A stretch of 14,730 nucleotides of DNA from an uncultured Clostridia bacterium (lineage in GTDB: Bacteria > Bacillota > Clostridia > Oscillospirales > Ruminococcaceae). Shown piece by piece: positions 1 through 6,854 of the stretch (position 1 is the first letter of the stretch; each line of letters begins with the position of its first letter). The DNA lies in contig CANRLY010000024.1 in NCBI GenBank assembly GCA_947631585.1, positions 1 to 14,730 on the forward strand. Reading direction: 5' to 3'. A model generated the notes under the pieces. It saw nothing but the letters and a program-made list of their open reading frames with translations. It made no database searches and was not told where the DNA came from. The position numbers and the translations under genes are program-made.

Positions 1-1150
1 CGTATGAAGCCACAGGAAAGGTCTTTGGGACGGTGTGTCAGTCCTCGCAAGATGCGGTGCAGAAAGCTCTGCCTTTTGTGGCGGCGGCAGCTGTATTCGG
101 GGCAACGCTGGCAAACGCATTGGCTTGTATATTTCTTGTAATTATTTACAAAATAAAGGGAGACGGCATAACTCCCCAGATGCTTGCCAAAGACCGCTGC
201 ACCGACCGGACGTTTTCGCTGTTCAGGCAGCTGGTGCAGCTGGTCATACCGATAGCGGTGGCGTCGGTCATTACGACTCTCACATCGGCAGTGGATCTTA
301 TCACGATCAACCGCAGTCTGGAAGCGGCAATAGGCAAGGACGAACTTTTCTTTATAAGCAGGTTCGGACCGGCTTTTGCAGATAACGATCTGTCCGGGTC
401 GCTGCCTAACTTTATATACGGTTCTTACACCGGTCTGGCGGTAACAGTGTTCGGATTAGTGCCGTCGCTGACCTCCATTTTCGGAAAGAGCATCTTCCCT
501 GCCGTATCTGAGGAATGGTCACGGGGCAACTCTCCAGCCGTTTCTAAGCACATAACTCAGCGCTGTTCATGACGGCTTCTATAGCTGTTCCTGCCGGAAT
601 GGGGATATTTGTGTTTTCCGAGGAAATACTGCGTCTGCTGTTTCCTGAAAGGCAGGCTGAAATAATCGCCTCCTGTCAGTCTTTGCAGATAATGAGCGCA
701 GGCATGATATTCCTTGCGCTGACAGCAACGGTGTTCTCCATACTACAGGCAATAGGAAAAGCCAGGATACCTGTAAAGATAACTTTAGCTGCCTGCGCTG
801 TGAAAATGCTGCTGAACATACTGCTGGTGTCAGTTCCGCATATTAATATTTCCGGAGCGGCTGTTGCGACTACCGTTTCTTATGGCATAATGTTCATCTG
901 GTCGTTTGCGGAGCTTCTGAAGATAACTAATGCGGATATCTCCTATGACAAGCTGTTTTTAAAGACTGTTTACTCGGCGGTCATGTGTGCGGCAACAGCT
1001 AAACTTGCATATATCTATTTACAGAACAGACTTTTATTTCCTTTTTCTTTGTTGGTTTCCATAGCATCTGGTGGCATAATATACATTTATTCACTGTATT
1101 TATTGAGCGTTTTAAACAAAAATGAGCTTAAAACCTTATTTTCAAAATAA
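1..1150 (+). CDS. SpoVB/YabM-type polysaccharide or lipid flippase, 5' partial, one frameshift
   Basis: Integral membrane transporter of the MVF/PST flippase clan (SpoVB, YabM and MurJ relatives), which moves lipid-linked cell-envelope precursors across the membrane. The reading frame is open from base 3, so the N-terminus lies outside the window. The product is a series of hydrophobic helices with the family-like stretches TASIAVPAGMGIFVFSEEIL and ILQAIGKARIPVKI. The first frame runs to a stop at 572 and the remainder continues in the -1 frame from about 554 to 1150. Reading one extra A at 554-555 restores KHINSALFMTASIA, as expected for the family, so this is a one-base loss (mutation or assembly error). 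The next gene is mazG, as in the Firmicute yabM-yabN-yabO cluster. The family assignment is good; which flippase paralogue it is remains uncertain. Confidence 0.85.
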
Positions 1151-1165
1151 ATTTTGTAAAAACTA

Positions 1166-1194
1166 TTGAAATTTGTGTTGAATTGAGTTATTAT
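1166..1194 (+). promoter_or_regulatory. Putative sigma-A promoter for mazG
   Basis: TTGAAA at 1166-1171 is followed after exactly 17 nt by TATTAT at 1189-1194. It lies in the A+T-rich gap after the flippase and implies a leader of roughly 105 nt before the mazG start. Assignment is by consensus match only. Confidence 0.5.
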
Positions 1195-1210
1195 ATTAAA
1201 GTAATATTTT

Positions 1211-1268
1211 GCGGCTTGCTTTAAAGCTGCACAACTGCGCTTTTGTGAAATTGACCTGAGCGCAGGTC
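1211..1268 (+). other. Hairpins in the mazG leader
   Basis: Two inverted repeats lie between the promoter and the mazG ribosome binding site. The first is GCGGCTT paired with AAGCTGC (one G-U pair, 6-nt loop). The second is a perfect GACCTG-AGCG-CAGGTC at 1253-1268. Neither is followed by a T tract, so they are not obvious terminators. I do not recognise a known riboswitch or leader here. Confidence 0.35.
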
Positions 1269-1306
1269 TCGTGCGGTCTGAATGCCGCTTATGGGAGAGC
1301 CAGTCC

Positions 1307-2077
1307 ATGGTGGATTTTCAGTTCAAACCAAATTACACAGTATACGACCTTGCTGAGATCGTTAAAATTCTCAGGAGCGAAAACGGCTGTCCTTGGGACA
1401 AGGTGCAGACTCACAGTTCCATCAAGAGCGATCTTCTGGAGGAAGTTTACGAAGTAATGGAAGCTATTGATGCAGACGACAAGGATATGCTCTGCGAGGA
1501 ATTGGGAGACGTGCTTTTGCAGGTGGTCTTTCATTGCGACATCGAAAGAGACAAGGAGCATTTCGATCTCGATGCTGCCGCAGACGGCGTTTGCAAAAAG
1601 CTGATACTCAGACATCCGCACGTTTTCGGCGATGTTAAAGCCGACACGGTGGACAAGGTGCTTTCCAACTGGGACGCCATCAAGAAAGAGGAAAAGTCCC
1701 AGAAAACTTACACCGATACCCTGAAAAGCGTTCCTAAGACCTTCCCTGCTCTTATGAGGGCTGAGAAGCTTGGCAAGCGTGCCGCAAGAGCCGGTATTGA
1801 TTTTGACGATCACAATCCCGACTGCATTGAGGCGGATATGTACGCAGCTATACGGACGGCTCTGGATAACGTCAGGCTGGCGGATGTTAATAAGGCGGAC
1901 GCTTCGGGCGATATCGGAAATCTGCTCATGCTGTGCGCTAATCTGGCAAGGCGGCTGGGCTGCGATGCGGAAGAATGTCTTGCAGACAGCTGCAACGACT
2001 TCGTCAAAAGGTTCGAGGAGCTGGAAGCTTCCGGGGATATCTCCGGCAAGCCGGCAGGAGAACTGTATTCTTATTAA
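1307..2077 (+). CDS. mazG: MazG family nucleoside triphosphate pyrophosphohydrolase
   Basis: Hydrolyses nucleoside triphosphates to the monophosphate and pyrophosphate, a housecleaning or stress-modulating activity in the cytoplasm. The product is 256 aa. Near the N-terminus it has the family's NGCPWDKVQTH segment and the metal-binding pattern EEVYE followed by ELGD, then the RHPHVFGD segment and a second, more divergent MazG repeat. I chose ATG 1307 because GGGAG at 1293-1297 sits 9 nt upstream; an in-frame GTG at 1271 lacks this. It lacks the N-terminal tetrapyrrole-methylase domain that the Bacillus homologue YabN carries, so it is the short E. coli-like form. It lies between a SpoVB-type flippase and HU, the usual Firmicute neighbourhood. 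Confidence 0.95.
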   Translation: MVDFQFKPNYTVYDLAEIVKILRSENGCPWDKVQTHSSIKSDLLEEVYEVMEAIDADDKDMLCEELGDVLLQVVFHCDIERDKEHFDLDAAADGVCKKLILRHPHVFGDVKADTVDKVLSNWDAIKKEEKSQKTYTDTLKSVPKTFPALMRAEKLGKRAARAGIDFDDHNPDCIEADMYAAIRTALDNVRLADVNKADASGDIGNLLMLCANLARRLGCDAEECLADSCNDFVKRFEELEASGDISGKPAGELYSY

Positions 2078-2091
2078 TTCAGTCAATTAAT
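2073..2091 (+). other. Inverted repeat between mazG and HU
   Basis: Perfect ATTAATT-CAGTC-AATTAAT palindrome overlapping the mazG stop codon. With no T tract after it, it is not a clear terminator; it could be an mRNA end-stabilising structure or a regulator site ahead of the HU gene. Confidence 0.3.
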
Positions 2092-2135
2092 GAATGAGCA
2101 ATTGTTCGTTAAATATTTAAATGGAGGTAAAAACA

Positions 2136-2417
2136 ATGACAAAGGCAGAACTCGTTAATCTTATCGCTGAAAAAGGTGAATATTCCACCAAGAAAGAGGC
2201 TGAAAAGGCTCTTGGCGCAGTTACCGAAGCTATCACTGACGCTCTGGTAAACGGCGACAAAGTTTCCCTGGTAGGTTTCGGCACTTTTGAGGTCAAGGAC
2301 AGAAAGGCTAAAGAGGCTATCAATCCTGCCACTAAGGAAAAGATCAAAGTGCCTGCAAAGAAAGTTCCCGCTTTCAAGGCTGGCAAGGCTCTCAAGGACG
2401 CTGTAGACGCCAAGTAA
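2136..2417 (+). CDS. hup: HU family DNA-binding protein
   Basis: Small basic nucleoid protein that binds and bends DNA as a dimer. The 93-aa product starts MTKAELVNLIAEK and carries the HU/IHF signature around GFGTFEVKDRKAKEAINPAT, ending in the Lys/Ala-rich tail VPAFKAGKALKDAV. ATG 2136 is the start because GGAGG at 2123-2127 is a strong ribosome binding site. An ATG at 2121 overlaps that site and would add five residues that HU proteins do not have. It lies 58 nt after mazG and is followed directly by a strong terminator, so high-level separate expression is likely. Length and sequence are fully typical. Confidence 0.97.
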   Translation: MTKAELVNLIAEKGEYSTKKEAEKALGAVTEAITDALVNGDKVSLVGFGTFEVKDRKAKEAINPATKEKIKVPAKKVPAFKAGKALKDAVDAK

Positions 2418-2434
2418 TTACGGCTGCTTTTTCC

Positions 2435-2472
2435 GACCTGACTGTTTTGGTGCAGTCAGGTCATTTTATTTT
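2435..2472 (+). terminator. Rho-independent terminator after HU
   Basis: Perfect 10-bp stem GACCTGACTG/CAGTCAGGTC (2435-2444 and 2453-2462) with an 8-nt loop, followed by ATTTTATTTT. It starts 18 nt after the HU stop codon and probably lets only part of the transcription continue into rqcP. Confidence 0.85.
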
Positions 2473-2492
2473 CAGGAAAGGAATGATCCCAG

Positions 2493-2732
2493 TTGAGACT
2501 AGACAAATATCTTAAAGTTTCAAGGCTTATCAAGCGCAGGACTATCGCAAACGAAGCCTGCGACGCAGGAAGAATAATCGTCAACGGCAAGGCGGCAAGG
2601 GCGTCTTATGACGTAAAAGTCGGAGATGTCATCGAAATATGTTTAGGTCAGAAGCCTTTGAAAGTGAAAGTCACCGCAGTTACAGAAGTAGTGAGAAAAG
2701 AAGAAGCTTCGGATACTTACACGGTGCTCTGA
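2493..2732 (+). CDS. rqcP: RqcP/YabO-type S4 domain RNA-binding protein
   Basis: 79-aa S4-domain protein of the YabO (RqcP) family, related to Hsp15. In Bacillus, RqcP binds the stalled 50S subunit and assists RqcH in adding alanine tails during ribosome quality control. The sequence MRLDKYLKVSRLIKRRTIAN, the AGRIIVNGK turn and DVIEICLGQ are the S4 hallmarks. The start is TTG 2493, supported by an AGGAAAGG stretch about 10 nt upstream and by exact agreement with the conserved MRLDKxLK beginning; an ATG at 2483 is in another frame. The position after MazG and HU matches the Firmicute yabN-yabO arrangement. The yabP and yabQ sporulation genes that often follow are absent here. Confidence 0.92.
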   Translation: MRLDKYLKVSRLIKRRTIANEACDAGRIIVNGKAARASYDVKVGDVIEICLGQKPLKVKVTAVTEVVRKEEASDTYTVL

Positions 2733-2768
2733 CCTGCGTTGCCCCTTGCAGAAAGGAGAAACACTTAT

Positions 2769-4007
2769 ATGTATGAAACTGACAAAAAGATACCGGATAT
2801 AATGCTGGTTTCGGTGGACACAGGAGAATATGACGCTGAGGATTCGCTGGACGAGCTGGAGGAGCTTACCGAAACAGCCGGAGGAAAGGTCGTGGCAAGG
2901 ATAGTTCAGAAAAGACCTGCCTTTGACCCTGCCACCTGCATTGGCGCAGGGCGGTTGGAGGAAATGGCGCAGGTATGTTCCGAGCTTAACGTCGATCAGA
3001 TAATCTTCGATCAGGAACTTACTGCCACACAGATAAGAAACATCGAGGACACGACCGGCGTTCACACCATAGACCGCACAATGCTGATACTGGATATTTT
3101 TGCAGGAAGAGCCGTTACCAGAGAGGGCAAGTTACAGGTGGAGCTTGCCCAGAACAAATACAGGCTCCCACGGCTTGCAGGAATGGGTATCAAGCTTTCA
3201 AGGCTGGGCGGAGGAATCGGCACAAGAGGTCCGGGCGAAACCAAGTTGGAGACTGACAAGCGGCACATCAGGGCAAGGATAGCTTCCCTTACGGAAGAAC
3301 TGAAAGAAATAGAAAAGCGCAGAGAGCTTTCACGCAGCCGTCGCAAGAAAGACGGCGTTTTGACCTGCGCCATAGTTGGTTACACGAACGTTGGAAAATC
3401 CACCCTTATGAACACACTTACCGATGCCGGAGTGCTTTCTGAAAACAAGCTGTTTGCAACGCTTGAGACCACTTCCAGGGCAATTGAACTTCCCGACGGC
3501 AGAAGCGTTCTTCTTGTTGACACGGTAGGGCTTATCAGGCGGCTTCCCCACCATCTGGTGGAAGCGTTCAAGTCCACTTTGGAAGAAGCCGCAAGCGCTG
3601 ATGTGATAATACATCTTTGCGATGTTACCAAAGAAAATTTTGCAGAACAGGCAAAAGTTACTATTGATCTTCTGGCGGAGCTTGGCTGTCAGGACATACC
3701 TGTAGTGACTGTTTTTAACAAATGCGATCTGGCAGGTATCCCGGAGGAAACCCAGGGACTTAACGCAGTGTGCATTTCCGCCAAAACAGGAGACGGGATA
3801 CCTCAGCTGCTGGAGGCGGTCGCAAAGGCGCTTCCAGCCTCGGCGAAACGTCTGAAGCTGCTGATACCCTTTGACAAGGCAGGACTGCTCAGCCGCATAA
3901 GAGCAGACGGAAAGGTGTTTTCCGAGGAATACACCGAAAGCGGCGTGCTTTGCGATGTGCTTGCGGATATAAAGATACTCCCGGAGCTGGAGGTTTACCG
4001 GGCATAA
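2769..4007 (+). CDS. hflX: GTPase HflX
   Basis: Ribosome-associated GTPase that splits or rescues stalled 70S ribosomes, notably under heat or antibiotic stress. The product is 412 aa. The N-terminal domain carries the HflX signature GGGIGTRGPGETKLETD (about residues 147-163) and a helical linker follows at 165-195. The G domain then has P-loop GYTNVGKST (204-212), DTVG (251-254), NKCD (317-320) and SAKTG (337-341). The chosen start ATG 2769 has AAAGGAG at 2752-2758; an upstream TTG at 2739 does not. It lies 36 nt after rqcP, so the two probably share a transcript that links two translation-rescue factors. A terminator follows immediately. Confidence 0.97.
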   Translation: MYETDKKIPDIMLVSVDTGEYDAEDSLDELEELTETAGGKVVARIVQKRPAFDPATCIGAGRLEEMAQVCSELNVDQIIFDQELTATQIRNIEDTTGVHTIDRTMLILDIFAGRAVTREGKLQVELAQNKYRLPRLAGMGIKLSRLGGGIGTRGPGETKLETDKRHIRARIASLTEELKEIEKRRELSRSRRKKDGVLTCAIVGYTNVGKSTLMNTLTDAGVLSENKLFATLETTSRAIELPDGRSVLLVDTVGLIRRLPHHLVEAFKSTLEEAASADVIIHLCDVTKENFAEQAKVTIDLLAELGCQDIPVVTVFNKCDLAGIPEETQGLNAVCISAKTGDGIPQLLEAVAKALPASAKRLKLLIPFDKAGLLSRIRADGKVFSEEYTESGVLCDVLADIKILPELEVYRA

Positions 4008-4023
4008 AATTTGTTTTCATAAG

Positions 4024-4055
4024 AAAACCGCCTTTTTACGGGCGGTTTTTTGCTT
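4024..4055 (+). terminator. Bidirectional terminator after hflX
   Basis: Perfect stem AAAACCGCC (4024-4032) and GGCGGTTTT (4041-4049) with an 8-nt loop, T-rich on both flanks. On the plus strand it ends hflX; on the minus strand the T run TTTTCTTAT follows the hairpin, so it can also end the minus-strand genes arriving from 4095. Confidence 0.88.
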
Positions 4056-4094
4056 TTTTTCAAACATTCATTATTTTTGCAAACAAAAGGGTCA

Positions 4095-4256
4095 TCACAG
4101 ATTACATTCCTTTATTATCTGTTCAAAAAACTTTAAATCTTCTTCTGTTACAGGCGGAAGTTCATGAGGTATTGTGTACCTATCGTCCATCACCAACACC
4201 TCAACATCAGAACTTTCCTTTTCCGAATGTTTCAAAGCATTTTTTTCTTTTTTCAT
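4095..4256 (-). CDS. Small acidic hypothetical protein, 53 aa
   Basis: I do not recognise this protein. It begins MKKEKNALKHSEKESS, a charged, probably disordered start, and continues DDRYTIPHELPPVTEEDLKFF with a short amphipathic C-terminal helix ending KECNL. There is no signal peptide or membrane segment. It is supported as a real gene by AAGGAG 8 nt before the ATG, by a near-consensus promoter 41 nt upstream of that ATG, and by a terminator after the stop. It is the last of three minus-strand genes and may be co-transcribed with the XRE regulator as well. A small binding partner or antitoxin-like role is conceivable, but nothing in the sequence shows it. Confidence 0.7.
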   Translation of the reverse strand: MKKEKNALKHSEKESSDVEVLVMDDRYTIPHELPPVTEEDLKFFEQIIKECNL

Positions 4257-4296
4257 TTCTTTTACTCCTTAATCATAAGCAAACGTTTCCAACTTT

Positions 4297-4325
4297 ATTA
4301 TAATACACGTTCTGTTGATCGTCAA
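4297..4325 (-). promoter_or_regulatory. Sigma-A promoter for the 53-aa gene
   Basis: On the minus strand TTGACG (4325-4320), a 17-nt spacer and TATAAT (4302-4297). The -35 box overlaps the stop codon of the broken gene at 4322-4552. This is one of the best promoter matches in the window. Confidence 0.75.
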
Positions 4326-4552
4326 GGGCGGTGTGGAAATTCACGCAAAATGTATGCCGCCCAACTTCTTCTCATCTGGGACAAATCGTCCTTTGTCAGT
4401 TCAAGCCTACTGTCGTCAACCTTGCGGTCTCAGCAACGGCATCATCATAACCGACGAGAACGAACTGCGCCGCCCTGCGTGCATTGACATCGGGGCAGAT
4501 CATCATATTGAGAATGGGTGAGGTGTTTTATAGCGTAGAAATTATCAGTCAT
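4322..4552 (-). pseudogene. Broken small gene behind the XRE regulator
   Basis: Starts ATG 4552, 3 nt after the XRE stop codon, with MTDNFYAIKHLTHSQYDD. The frame is then displaced near 4494-4500, where the sensible reading becomes CPDVNARRAAQFVLVGYDDA and continues AVAETARLTTVG. It is displaced again near 4400-4406, giving ELTKDDLSQMRRSWAAYIL and ending at 4322. The two shifts (+1, then -1) cancel, so the intact gene would have encoded about 76 aa. I do not recognise the family. The spacing suggests translational coupling to the regulator. It could be a real gene hit by two sequencing errors, or a decaying one. Plus-strand ORFs over the same bases have no ribosome binding site. Confidence 0.5.
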
Positions 4553-4555
4553 AGT

Positions 4556-5044
4556 TTAATCTTTATTTCTGTATTTTTCTTTATTTAGTATAAGTGCGAT
4601 GATATTTAATATATTACTAATGAAGGCAAGTCCTATAATTAGTAAGATAGTTATCAGACTTCTTACCATTTCACCCTTATTAAACGGAACAAGATAGATC
4701 AACACCATAGCAATAATCGTGGAAATTATCATTATAATTGTAAGTATTTTCTCTCTTTGCTTGTATGCATTTTCACTAAGCTGTAATGCTTCTGACAGAT
4801 TTTCTTCCGCCGCATCATTAAACTCAGCTTCATTTAACCTCTGACCTGCAACTATTTCATTTATACTGACATCATATATATCCGACAGCAGAACAAGACA
4901 TTCAACAGGCGGCATATATGTTCCTGTTTCCCAACGTGAGACTGTCTTATTGGTCACACCGACTTTTTCACCTAGTGTTTCCTGAGTGTATTCTTTTTCT
5001 TTGCGGAGTTCCTTGAGAAATTTTCCGATTTTTACTGTATCCAT
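4556..5044 (-). CDS. XRE family transcriptional regulator with C-terminal membrane segments
   Basis: 162-aa protein. Residues 6-60 form a Cro/C1-type helix-turn-helix (FLKELRKEKEYTQETLGEKV, then VTNKTVSRWETG). A linker follows, then two hydrophobic segments at about 100-119 and 129-153, so it is probably a membrane-anchored DNA-binding regulator. AAAGGAGC lies 8 nt before ATG 5044. A TATAAT-like box is visible at about 5072-5077 on the minus strand, but without a good -35 box. The next gene starts 3 nt after the stop, so the regulator and its small partner form an operon. Such membrane XRE proteins are common in Firmicutes; the signal sensed and the target genes cannot be told from sequence. 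Confidence 0.85.
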   Translation of the reverse strand: MDTVKIGKFLKELRKEKEYTQETLGEKVGVTNKTVSRWETGTYMPPVECLVLLSDIYDVSINEIVAGQRLNEAEFNDAAEENLSEALQLSENAYKQREKILTIIMIISTIIAMVLIYLVPFNKGEMVRSLITILLIIGLAFISNILNIIALILNKEKYRNKD

Positions 5045-5181
5045 TTTAGATAGCTCCTTTCGTGTTTATGGTAATATTATATATTAAAAATTGAAAAACG
5101 TCGTTACCGCAAACAGCGAAAAGAGCGTATTTTCTGGAATTCCCCATAAACAGCGATATTGCTTAATAACTTATGTCCCCA

Positions 5182-5414
5182 CTATTTGCCAATTATGATC
5201 TTTTGCCGCAAGCACCATATGTGAAATTTGCAGCCTGCACGGCGTCGATAAGTATTTTTAGTTCCGGCAGGCTGAAGCTGCGGGCGTCTATGTAATATGG
5301 CATTTTGTCTGCCGATCTTGCAGGACATTATTTCATAGCCTTGTAAATTGAGCGCTTTGATGTCTTTGGGAATTGTCCTGCGGTCTGTTGCAATGCCTTT
5401 ATCGGATAGCTTTT
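5182..5414 (-). pseudogene. WYL-domain regulator remnant, truncated and frameshifted
   Basis: Reading the minus strand gives EKLSDKGIATDRRTI, then KDIKALNLQGYEIMSCKIG, which is the N-terminal winged-helix segment of WYL-family transcriptional regulators. The frame then shifts: removing one base near 5298 gives RQNAYYIDARSFSLPELKIL followed by IDAVQAANF, the usual continuation of these proteins, before a stop near 5190. The N-terminus is replaced by recombinase sequence and most of the WYL domain is missing, so it is certainly non-functional. The domain call is made from memory of the family pattern. Confidence 0.6.
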
Positions 5415-5725
5415 CGTCTACTATCTGAAGTTCTTGCATATGAGGCGATACAGTTTCACCCGATACCATATAGCCGCAGGTCAGCTTGTTTCGCAGTATT
5501 ATGATTATTGTGTTGCACTGAAATTTTGCTCCGTTATGGGTTCTTACTCCCTTTTCATTTAGGTATGTTGCAAGCCTGTGTGAGCCATAGCCCTCTTTTA
5601 CGGTTTTTTCAAATATTTCAGTTACCCACTCAGCTTCAACGGATCAATTGCAAGGTCGTAGATTTCCTTGCCTTTTTTATTTAGCCGTCCTCTTTTTTCA
5701 AGCTGATAACTGAACGGTACTGCCC
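5413..5725 (-). pseudogene. Large serine recombinase remnant (C-terminal part)
   Basis: The minus strand encodes AVPFSYQLEKRGRLNKKGKE, then after a one-base shift near 5640 EAEWVTEIFEKTVKEGYGSH, RLATYLNEKGVRTHNGAKF and LRNKLTCGYMVSGETVSPHM. This matches the recombinase domain that follows the catalytic resolvase domain in large serine recombinases (the DPxEAxxVxxIF...YGSxxIAxYLNEKG pattern). The catalytic N-terminal domain and the zinc-ribbon end are missing. At about 5413 the frame runs directly into the WYL fragment (ELQIVDEKLSDKGIATDRR), which marks a deletion fusion. These enzymes mobilise Firmicute integrative elements, so this is probably the scar of a former element. Confidence 0.65.
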
Positions 5726-5887
5726 TAAAACTTCTTCAAGTGTTAGTTTTTAAAGGTTCACACTCTTCTTTTATTATAGTGTACCATTTTTTGTACTTCT
5801 TTGCGATTACGGCTTGTTTACAATTGGTTTATTTGTGTAATTGCCGTGGGCCGTGTTTTCACGCACAAGCATTTACTTTTTTAATAA

Positions 5888-6180
5888 TTAAAGAACAGAC
5901 AGAGGAATCTTGAGATAAAAAAAGGATTTGAACAATATGCTTAATTTGCTAAGTCTTCCATACTTGGCTTCATTAAGAAGAGAAAGCACTATTTTTCTCA
6001 AAATATTCATATTCAGCAGAGAATTATTTTTACTTGCACTTGCCGCATCCTCTCTGAAAATCACATCCTGACACCAATGCCGTTGATTTTCTATAGCCCA
6101 AAGCTTCCGAACCGCATATGTAAACTAGTCGATATCAGTCAGAAAGGTGATATTATATAATTCAAAACATATTTCTATTA
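5888..6180 (-). pseudogene. ISAs1-family transposase remnant (C-terminal)
   Basis: In one minus-strand frame ending with TAA at 5888 the sequence reads RKLWAIENQRHWCQDVIFRE, then DAASASKNNSLLNMNILRKI and a short tail. This is the DDE domain's C-terminal block of ISAs1-type transposases (the HWxIENxLHWxLDVxFxED pattern, carrying the catalytic Glu region). Upstream in the same frame YNITFLTDID is followed by an in-frame TAG at 6127-6125 and then FTYAVRK, so the gene is broken by a stop codon and cut off near 6180. No terminal inverted repeats were found. It is a dead fragment. Confidence 0.65.
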
Positions 6181-6489
6181 TTTTAATTTTCATATTTTAT
6201 TAGTAATTATGCAAAAATTTAAGATTTTTATTAACTGTACAGTTCAAGCTAAATTATATTTGTTATAATAAATATTTGCATTTTTCTATCCGTCCGTGTC
6301 CTTATTCAAAAGCGCTTGTCTTTACGTTTCTTTTGAAAATCCAACGAAAAAATCTTCTGTATCCTTATACAAATTAGGCTAATTATCTTTTAATGCAATA
6401 CCACACTAAAAATCAAATCCTAAACAAATCTGTATAGAGAATATGATCCTCAGTGAGTCGATCTGATATGAAGTATCATTGTTCTTTTG

Positions 6490-6551
6490 GCTGTAACGAC
6501 TTTTGCTATCAAAAAGCTATCACCGAAATGCTATCATTTTTAGCTTACAGC
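6490..6551. repeat. Three GCTATCA direct repeats inside an inverted repeat
   Basis: GCTATCA occurs at 6505-6511, 6516-6522 and 6530-6536. The cluster is flanked by GCTGTAA (6490-6496) and its exact complement TTACAGC (6545-6551). This arrangement suggests binding sites for a recombinase or regulator, or the end of a former mobile element. No function is established. Confidence 0.45.
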
Positions 6552-6781
6552 GGTGGCTTTTATTCATTATAGCATAGATTATCGGGAAATGCAAGAGGGT
6601 TGTCTATTATTTATTTTTTCGTCAATGCTGAATCGAATCATGCCGAACAGGACAGATCAGTTCCGGTCACTTTCATATTGCCAAGTAACTACAAATCTTT
6701 TAATTAAAATAACAAATGACTGAAAAGATTTTTCACGTACTTTGACTCCGGCGGAGTTGAAGTTATTTTACAGCAATTCCA

Positions 6782-6810
6782 TTGACTTTCATTTGGTTTT
6801 GTGGTATAAT
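6782..6810 (+). promoter_or_regulatory. Promoter of the restriction-modification operon
   Basis: TTGACT at 6782-6787, a 17-nt spacer, and TATAAT at 6805-6810. It lies 44 nt before the first methyltransferase start, which has AGGAG at 6846-6850. No other comparable promoter is seen before 13148, so all five genes probably depend on it. No C-protein gene is present in the operon. Confidence 0.8.
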
Positions 6811-6854
6811 AAAAATGGATAATTATATATTTTTAGTTTACAAGTAGGAGTAAA

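Larger units (their letters stand above)
6181..6854. other. Gene-free spacer before the restriction operon
   Basis: A+T-rich stretch between the transposase scar and the first methyltransferase. I see no ORF with a credible ribosome binding site, and no tRNA. It holds the GCTATCA repeat cluster (6490-6551), a small ACTCC-GGC-GGAGT palindrome at 6745-6757 (37 bp upstream of the promoter's -10 end and ahead of the -35 box), and the operon promoter. A 34-codon ORF from about 6469 lacks a Shine-Dalgarno sequence and is not called. Confidence 0.5.

Noticed and set aside
1211..1306. Known riboswitch or small RNA in the mazG leader
   Set aside because: The hairpins match no riboswitch, T-box, 6S or SRP RNA pattern I can recall, so only the structure is reported.
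1289..2086. 265-codon open frame on the minus strand across mazG
   Set aside because: It is antisense to a clearly conserved MazG protein, has no recognisable domain, and its length reflects codon bias of the real gene.
4164..4521. Plus-strand open frames in the region after hflX
   Set aside because: No ribosome binding site and low-complexity or incoherent translation; the coherent protein signals in this stretch are on the minus strand.
6469..6573. 34-codon ORF beginning MKYHCSFGCND in the spacer
   Set aside because: No Shine-Dalgarno sequence, and it coincides with the GCTATCA repeat cluster, which explains its regularity.
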